Shown: positions 57,092 to 64,000 of the stretch, one piece after another | How positions within the stretch are numbered: position 1 is the stretch's first letter | Layout of the letters: every line of letters starts with the position of its first letter | Source: Gemmatimonadaceae bacterium | GTDB lineage: Bacteria > Gemmatimonadota > Gemmatimonadetes > Gemmatimonadales > Gemmatimonadaceae | Length of the DNA: 64,000 nt | Direction: 5' to 3' | Assembly (NCBI GenBank): GCA_019637355.1 | Contig: JAHBVT010000001.1 | Span: 1,891,192-1,955,191, forward strand | Notes under the pieces: model-generated | Databases searched by the model: none | What the model was told of the DNA's origin: nothing | Seen by the model: the letters and a program-made list of their open reading frames with translations, nothing else | Made by a program: the position numbers and the translations under genes

Positions 57092-57751
57092 GTGACCGAG
57101 CCGAGCGGTCCACTGGACGCGCGCGCACTGCGCGACATCTCCATCGCGTTCGACGCGGCCACCCCGCCCTGGCCCGGCGACACGCCTTTCTCCTGTGGCT
57201 GGGCCTGGGCGATGGCCGATGGTGCCAGCGTGAACGTCTCGAAGTGGGAGACCAGCCCGCACGTGGGGACGCACGCCGACGCGCCGCTCCACGTGATGCG
57301 TGATGGCGACGGCGCGGACCGCCTGCCGCTGGAGCCGTTCATCGGGCCCTGCGGCGTGGCCGATGTCCGCGACCTGCGCGGCGACATCACGCTGGCGCAA
57401 TTGAAGGCCGGCGGCTGGCGGCCGGGCACGCGGCGCCTCTTGCTGCGCACCGGGCAGTCCACGGCTGACGGGTCCTTCCCGGTGGAGTGGCCGGTGCTGG
57501 CGTCCGACACCGCACGGGCGCTGGTGCAGGACGGTCTCATCCTGCTCGGCGTGGATGCGCCCAGCGTCGATGCGCGGGAGAGCAAGGCGTTGGAGATTCA
57601 CCACGCGCTGTTCGGAGCACGATGCTACGTGCTCGAGAACCTCGACCTCCGCGGCGTGCACGCGGGGGCCTACCAACTGCTCGCGCCTCCGCTCAAGGTC
57701 GGCGGCTGCGACGCGGCGCCGGTGCGGGCGTTCCTGCGCGCGCTGCGGTAG
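57092..57751 (+). CDS. kynB: Kynurenine formamidase, cyclase family
   Basis: A 219-residue protein with a GTG start 7 bp after kynA. It begins RDISIAFDAATPPWPGDTPF. The metal motif is HVGTHADAPLH (HxGTHxDxPxH) near residues 57-67. VLLGVDAPSVD... appears as ILLGVDAPSVDARESKALE, and HHALFGARCYVLENLDLRGV, in two parts, closes the active site. It hydrolyses N-formylkynurenine to kynurenine and formate. The length and motif order match bacterial KynB, and the kynA neighbour makes the assignment secure. Confidence 0.92.
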   Translation: MTEPSGPLDARALRDISIAFDAATPPWPGDTPFSCGWAWAMADGASVNVSKWETSPHVGTHADAPLHVMRDGDGADRLPLEPFIGPCGVADVRDLRGDITLAQLKAGGWRPGTRRLLLRTGQSTADGSFPVEWPVLASDTARALVQDGLILLGVDAPSVDARESKALEIHHALFGARCYVLENLDLRGVHAGAYQLLAPPLKVGGCDAAPVRAFLRALR

Positions 57752-57878
57752 CGCGATTCCTCGCGGATCCGCGAAACGCCTCGCGGCGCGGCGTCCGACA
57801 GCGGTCCTCGGGCATCCCGCGTAAGCTAGGGGATGGCGCCCACTGCGCCTGCTGCTGGCTCCGAACCCCGACCACCCG

Positions 57879-60428
57879 ATGATGCGCCTCCTGACCCGCA
57901 CGCTCGTTCGCGCCGCCGTTGTCGTGGCCGCCGCCCCCGCCCTGCTGCTCGCGCAGGCGGGCGATCCCTGGACCATCTTGCGCGCCGAGTCGTGGCAGAA
58001 GCCCGCCGCGCACATCGAGCGGATGGTGATGACGCCGCGCACGGACATCTCGTTTGACGCGATGAGCCCGGACGGGCGCTTCGCGATGCGCCTGACGGGC
58101 CCGGGGCGCGGCGCCATCGCCCAATACGGCGCGCCGCACCTCTGGCTCGGCGGCCTGCAGGTCGACCACCTCGCCAACCGGGCGCGGGCGCTCACCACCG
58201 CCCAGCACACGGGCATCTCGCTGGCGGATCCGCGCACTGGGCAGGTGCGTGCGCTGCAGACGCCCGCGGGCGAGCGCGTGAGCGGCGCGGTATGGTCGCC
58301 GGACGGCAGCAAGATCGCCTTCCTCGGACACACGGCGACGGCGACGCACCTGTACGTGGCGGACGTGCGCACGGGCCGCTTTACGCGCCTGACGCGCACG
58401 CCGTTGCTCGCGACCTTGGTGACCGAGCCGCGCTTCACGCCGGATGGCCGGCACTTGATCGTGGTGCTGCCGCCGGCCAACCGCGGCCCGGTGCCGGTGC
58501 GCGGGAATGCCGGCGTGGCCGACGGACCGCAGGTGCGCTTCACCGAGAGCATCAAGAAGCCGCAGCGGGTGCACTTCTCCCTGCTCGAGGATCCGCACGA
58601 CAAGAACCTCTACACCTACTACACCCGCGGCCAGTTGGCCTTGGTGGATGTCAGCTCCGGCAACACGCGCAGCGTCGGTGCGCCGGGACTCATCCGCAGC
58701 GCCGACGCCTCGCCCGACGGGCGCTACCTGCGCGTGACGCGCACGGTGGAGCCGTTCTCCTACATCGTGCCGCACAACCAGTTCGGCACGGTGACGGAGC
58801 TCTGGGACGCCACCGGCCGCGTGATCGCGACGCTGGCCACGCAGCCGCTGCGCGAAGGCGCCATTGACGACGACGCACCGCGCGGGCCGGCGGCGCCGGA
58901 CACGAGCCGACGCAACTTCGCGTGGCATCCGGAAGGCGGGCTCACCTACCTTCGCACCACGCTGGGCAGCGACAATCGCGCCAACGGCGTGCGCTGGATG
59001 CACTGGAAGGCGCCCTTTGGCGAGGGGGACACGGCGTTGGTCTTTGCCGGTAGCGCACGCTTCACGTCGGCGGCCTGGGGGAGCCAGCCGGGCACGATCT
59101 TCGTGAATGACAGCGGCGCGGTGGCGGCGCTGCGCCTTGCCGACCTGACCAAGAAGTACCCGTTGGGCCGCGGCGTGACCCTGCCGGGCGGCGGCTTCGG
59201 TGGCTTCGGCGGCGGTGGCTTCGGTGGTGGCGCGCAGATGGATACCGTCGGCACGGGCGGCGCCCTGCAGACCACGCGCGCCGCTGACGGCGGGATGCGC
59301 GTGCAGATGAGCCGTGACGGCAGCGGCGTGTACGTGAGCGGCGTGCGGCGCTACGGCAACGAGTGGCACCGGCGCGCGCCGCGTCCGTGGCTGGACCGCA
59401 TCAACATCGAGGACGCGTCGCGCCGACGGCTGCTCGACTCGCCGGCCGACGTGTACGAGAGCTTCGTGACGGCCCTCGACGCCGACTTCACGCAGGTGGT
59501 CGTGACGCGGCAGTCGGCGACGATGATCGAGGACGCCTATCTGCGCGACCTTGGCGCCAACACCGAGCGCAAGCTCACCGCGGCGGTGGACGTCGGCCCC
59601 GAGATCACCGGCGCCGTGCGCAAGCGCGTGCAGGTGACGCGTCCCCGCGACGGGACCGACATCTGGGTGGACGTCGTGCTGCCGCGCGGCTGGCAGCCCG
59701 GCCGGCGGATGCCGGGCGTGATCTGGTTCTACCCGCGCGAGTATGCCACGGTCGAGGCCTACCAGCGCTCCAAGTGGAACACCAACATCAACAGCTTCCC
59801 TGCCGTGCCGCCGCTGCGCCCCGCCAGCTCCACCGAGTTGTGGGTGGCCGGGGGCTACGCCCTCATCACGCCGGACATCCCGATCTTCGGCGATAGCGGC
59901 CGGATGAATGACAACTACGTGCGCGACCTCACCGAGAACCTCGCCGCGGTCGTGAACGCGATGGTAGACTCCGGCTTCGTGGACCGCAACCAGATGGGCA
60001 TCGGCGGCCACAGCTACGGCGCGTTCAGCACGGTGAACGCAATGACGCGGATGGACATCTTCAAGGCCGGCATCGCCGGCGACGGGATGTACAACCGCAC
60101 GCTGACGCCCTTCGGCTTCCAGAGCGAGCGCCGCAACTTCTGGGAGGCGCAGTCGATGTACCTCGACCTCTCGGCCCTGCTGCGCGCCGACCAGCTCTCG
60201 GGCGCCCTGCTGCTCTACCACGCCACCGAGGACCAGAACGTCGGCACGCATCCGATGTCGTCCATCAAGATGCACCAGGCGCTGCAGGGCCTGGGCAAGA
60301 CCTCGGCGCTCTTTATGTACCCGTACGAGGACCACAGCGTGGCCACCTACGAGAGCGACCTCGATATGTGGGCGCGCTGGATCGCCTGGTTTGACGTCTA
60401 CGTGAAGGCCGGCGGCACCGCGCGCTGA
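57879..60428 (+). CDS. Secreted S9-family (prolyl oligopeptidase-like) serine peptidase
   Basis: An 849-residue protein with a signal peptide (AAVVVAAAPALLLAQ). The first 560 residues are a seven-bladed propeller (SPDGSKIAFLGH and similar repeats). They include a glycine-rich loop at about 438-453 (GGGFGGFGGGGFGGG). The C-terminal alpha/beta hydrolase has S712 in GGHSYGAF, D785 in ATEDQNVG and H819 in YEDHSV, a full triad. Such enzymes cleave short peptides, often after proline, in the periplasm. It has 127 bp of upstream sequence with no clear promoter but a perfect 14-bp palindrome at 57761-57774. Confidence 0.9.
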   Translation: MMRLLTRTLVRAAVVVAAAPALLLAQAGDPWTILRAESWQKPAAHIERMVMTPRTDISFDAMSPDGRFAMRLTGPGRGAIAQYGAPHLWLGGLQVDHLANRARALTTAQHTGISLADPRTGQVRALQTPAGERVSGAVWSPDGSKIAFLGHTATATHLYVADVRTGRFTRLTRTPLLATLVTEPRFTPDGRHLIVVLPPANRGPVPVRGNAGVADGPQVRFTESIKKPQRVHFSLLEDPHDKNLYTYYTRGQLALVDVSSGNTRSVGAPGLIRSADASPDGRYLRVTRTVEPFSYIVPHNQFGTVTELWDATGRVIATLATQPLREGAIDDDAPRGPAAPDTSRRNFAWHPEGGLTYLRTTLGSDNRANGVRWMHWKAPFGEGDTALVFAGSARFTSAAWGSQPGTIFVNDSGAVAALRLADLTKKYPLGRGVTLPGGGFGGFGGGGFGGGAQMDTVGTGGALQTTRAADGGMRVQMSRDGSGVYVSGVRRYGNEWHRRAPRPWLDRINIEDASRRRLLDSPADVYESFVTALDADFTQVVVTRQSATMIEDAYLRDLGANTERKLTAAVDVGPEITGAVRKRVQVTRPRDGTDIWVDVVLPRGWQPGRRMPGVIWFYPREYATVEAYQRSKWNTNINSFPAVPPLRPASSTELWVAGGYALITPDIPIFGDSGRMNDNYVRDLTENLAAVVNAMVDSGFVDRNQMGIGGHSYGAFSTVNAMTRMDIFKAGIAGDGMYNRTLTPFGFQSERRNFWEAQSMYLDLSALLRADQLSGALLLYHATEDQNVGTHPMSSIKMHQALQGLGKTSALFMYPYEDHSVATYESDLDMWARWIAWFDVYVKAGGTAR

Positions 60429-60449
60429 GCCGCTGGGGTATCTTTGGGT

Positions 60450-61109
60450 ATGCGCCTGCGTTCCCTGATGCTCGTCCTGACCGTCGCCGCCGGGTGTCGC
60501 CCGGCGGCGACGGTCGCGTCATCCCCCGCTGCACCGGCGGCCGTCACCATCCAACCCGGCGTGCCGGGGCAGGCCGGACGCGTGCTCAGCGCCGAGCAGG
60601 CCGACGCCCTCCCGCAGCCGAAGCACACGGCGGCCGACGTGGCGTTTATGACGGGGATGATCCCCCATCACGAACAGGCCCTGGTGATGACGGCGCTGGT
60701 GGCCGAGCGGACCGAGGCGCGTGACGTGCGGCTCGTGGCGCAGCGCATCGCGCTCTCGCAGTCGGACGAGATCACCCTGATGAAGACCTGGCTGCGCCAG
60801 CGCGGCGAACCGGTGCCGGGCGAGGGCGCACACGCCGGCCACGAGATGCACGCAGGGCACCTGATGCCCGGGATGCTCAACGCCGCCGAGCTGGACACGC
60901 TGCGCAACAGTCGCGGCGTGGAGTTCGAGAAGCACTTCCTGCGGTATATGATCAAGCATCACGAGGGGGCCGTCGCGATGGTGGCCCAGCTCTTCCGTTC
61001 CCAGGGTGGCGGGCAGCAGTCCGAGATTTACGCCTTCGCCGCCGACGTGGACGCCGACCAGCAGATGGAGATCGAGCGGATGCTCCGACTCCTCGCGGCG
61101 CGCCCCTAG
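60450..61109 (+). CDS. DUF305 lipoprotein
   Basis: A 219-residue protein. The ATG at 60450 gives a lipobox (LVLTVAAGC). Two ferritin-like DUF305 halves are visible: DVAFMTGMIPHHEQALVMT and FLRYMIKHHEGAVAMVAQLF, each with an HH(E) pair. A His/Met-rich linker lies between them (GHEMHAGHLMPGM). DUF305 proteins are often found with copper-handling genes, and the His/Met linker would suit copper binding, but this is inference. The next two genes downstream encode an LVIVD-repeat protein and an NlpE-like lipoprotein. Confidence 0.85.
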   Translation: MRLRSLMLVLTVAAGCRPAATVASSPAAPAAVTIQPGVPGQAGRVLSAEQADALPQPKHTAADVAFMTGMIPHHEQALVMTALVAERTEARDVRLVAQRIALSQSDEITLMKTWLRQRGEPVPGEGAHAGHEMHAGHLMPGMLNAAELDTLRNSRGVEFEKHFLRYMIKHHEGAVAMVAQLFRSQGGGQQSEIYAFAADVDADQQMEIERMLRLLAARP

Positions 61110-61137
61110 CCTGTCTCTCTCCCGAGGGTCTCTCCCA

Positions 61138-62943
<1,806 letters not shown>

Positions 62944-62951
62944 CGAATCCT

Positions 62952-64000
62952 ATGTCCCCTGCATTGCAGTCCGTGGGTCGCTGGTCATTGCTGCCGTTCG
63001 CGCTCGCGGCGCTCGCCGCCTGTGGGTCCAAGGCCGAGAGCGCGGAACTCCCGGGAGAGCGTGTGCGGAACCTCGAGGCGGGGGACTCCCTGCCCCGCCT
63101 CGAGCGCCCTGCCGGGTTTGCCGGGACCTTGCCCTGCGCCGACTGCCCTGGCATCGAGACCTGGTTGCAACTGAACCCGGACGGTTCGTATCGCCTGCGC
63201 GAGCGTTGGCTGGATCGCAGTGCGGCGGCGCGCCTGCGCGTCGGGCGCTGGACCATCTCGCGCGACTCCATCCCGCAGGTGGCGCTGCTGGGCAGCGACA
63301 GTACGCCGCGGCGCTTCGCGATGACCGGCGCGCTCACTTTGCGGGAACTGGCGCAGGACGGCTCGGCGATCGAGAGCCAACTGCCGCTGGACCTCGCGCG
63401 CGTGTCGCTGCCGGCCGACTGGAACGCTTCACTCCAGATGCGCGGCGAGTTTCGCTATTTCGCCGACGCGGCGACGATCGTCGCCTGCGACGGCGGGATG
63501 CAGTACCCGGTCGCCGGGGACTCGGCGTTCATCCGGCTGCAACGGGCGTACGTGCAGGAGAACCTCGGCACGCTCTCGGCGATCCTCGTGGATGCCAGCG
63601 GCCGTCTCGAGGTCCGCCCCGGAATGGAGGAGGGCACGCGCGCTGAGACCTTCGTCGTGGATTCGTTCCGCGTCGTCGATCGCAAGGCGCCCTGCAATGC
63701 CACCACCGTGCACGCGCTGCTCGCCATCGGCGACTGGCAGCTCGGCGCGCTCGACGGCGTGGCGCTGGGCGACGTGCCGCGCGAGCAGCAGCCGACGCTG
63801 CGCTTCGTGCTCAGCGAATCGACGATGTTCGGCAACGCCGGGTGCAATCGCTTCACCGGGCGGGCGGTGCTGCGCGGAGCCGCGTTGATGCCTGCAGCGC
63901 CGGCCGTGACCAAGCGAGCCTGCGCCGACGAGGCGACGACTCGGCGCGAGTTGCGTTACACTGAGGTGCTGGGAGCCGGCGGCTGGTTCCGACTCGACGG
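62952..64000 (+). CDS. NlpE-like / META-domain lipoprotein (truncated by window end)
   Basis: The frame is open for 349 codons from the ATG at 62952 to the window edge. The lipobox is FALAALAACGS. Residues about 52-125 match the NlpE N-terminal domain, with its CxxC in FAGTLPCADCPGI and GSYRLRERWLD. From about residue 255 a META (HslJ-like) domain begins: WQLGALDGVAL, FGNAGCNRFTGRAVL and MPAAPAVTKRAC. NlpE senses surface contact and copper stress in E. coli; META domains are of unknown role. The pairing of both domains in one lipoprotein occurs in other bacteria. It begins 8 bp after the LVIVD gene. Confidence 0.85.
   Translation, partial: MSPALQSVGRWSLLPFALAALAACGSKAESAELPGERVRNLEAGDSLPRLERPAGFAGTLPCADCPGIETWLQLNPDGSYRLRERWLDRSAAARLRVGRWTISRDSIPQVALLGSDSTPRRFAMTGALTLRELAQDGSAIESQLPLDLARVSLPADWNASLQMRGEFRYFADAATIVACDGGMQYPVAGDSAFIRLQRAYVQENLGTLSAILVDASGRLEVRPGMEEGTRAETFVVDSFRVVDRKAPCNATTVHALLAIGDWQLGALDGVALGDVPREQQPTLRFVLSESTMFGNAGCNRFTGRAVLRGAALMPAAPAVTKRACADEATTRRELRYTEVLGAGGWFRLD

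Noticed and set aside
57761-57774. Perfect 14-bp palindrome TCGCGGATCCGCGA as an operator
   Set aside because: It directly follows the kynB stop and is GC-rich; one copy gives no support for a specific regulator, and it may be part of a weak terminator.

Overview
The window is one continuous stretch of very GC-rich bacterial chromosome, roughly 70% G+C by eye. Genes are packed tightly on both strands and many overlap by 4 nt (ATGA, GTGA, TTGA or TGATG). Outer-membrane and periplasmic machinery is abundant: a TonB-dependent receptor, a TolC-like channel, lipoproteins with clear lipoboxes, and secreted M28 and S9 peptidases. The principal-type sigma factor is short, and a BshB1-like bacillithiol enzyme and LVIVD/DUF305 proteins are present. 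Together these fit a Gemmatimonadota-like diderm; that assignment is inference and no rRNA is present to test it.

Region by region. 1-3060 (+): end of a metallo-beta-lactamase-fold gene, a CsgG-like lipoprotein-type gene and a GAF/HD-GYP protein. 3281-14163 (-): hydantoinase/oxoprolinase hyuA-hyuB, a DUF4105 membrane protein, a Gfo/Idh/MocA oxidoreductase, a SpoIID-like lipoprotein, rimO, yajQ, a sigma-70 factor and lepB. 14398-22631: aldehyde dehydrogenase (-) and a GNAT protein (+), then a minus-strand run of comM, a D-aminoacylase-like amidohydrolase, larE, a 45-residue membrane protein, an NtrC-type regulator and a small membrane protein. 22720-25022: secreted protein, cyclophilin, esterase (+) and a SET-domain methyltransferase (-). 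25056-35388: TonB receptor (-), a hybrid histidine kinase (+), a tandem pseudokinase-kinase protein and a very large NtrY-like histidine kinase (-).

35479-51167 (+) is the most striking part. It holds a MacA/TolC-type export operon with one ATPase and six MacB/FtsX-type permeases arranged as three A-B pairs. The third pair is separated from the first two by a periplasmic-binding-protein-like lipoprotein and a translationally coupled hybrid histidine kinase. 51276-64000: DEAD-box helicase, M28 peptidase, Spy-like protein, GNAT protein, bshB1 followed by the kynurenine-pathway genes kynA and kynB, an S9 peptidase, DUF305 and LVIVD proteins, and a truncated NlpE/META lipoprotein.

Three features lie outside the genes. 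(i) The tetranucleotide CATG is almost absent: I found only four copies by eye in 64 kb, and codons before Met are systematically switched away from NNC. (ii) Short inverted repeats built from a GACGGAT/GACGGAA heptamer sit at gene ends and run into coding sequence. (iii) A strongly strand-asymmetric purine/pyrimidine tract with a 12-bp tandem repeat lies between lepB and the aldehyde dehydrogenase gene.
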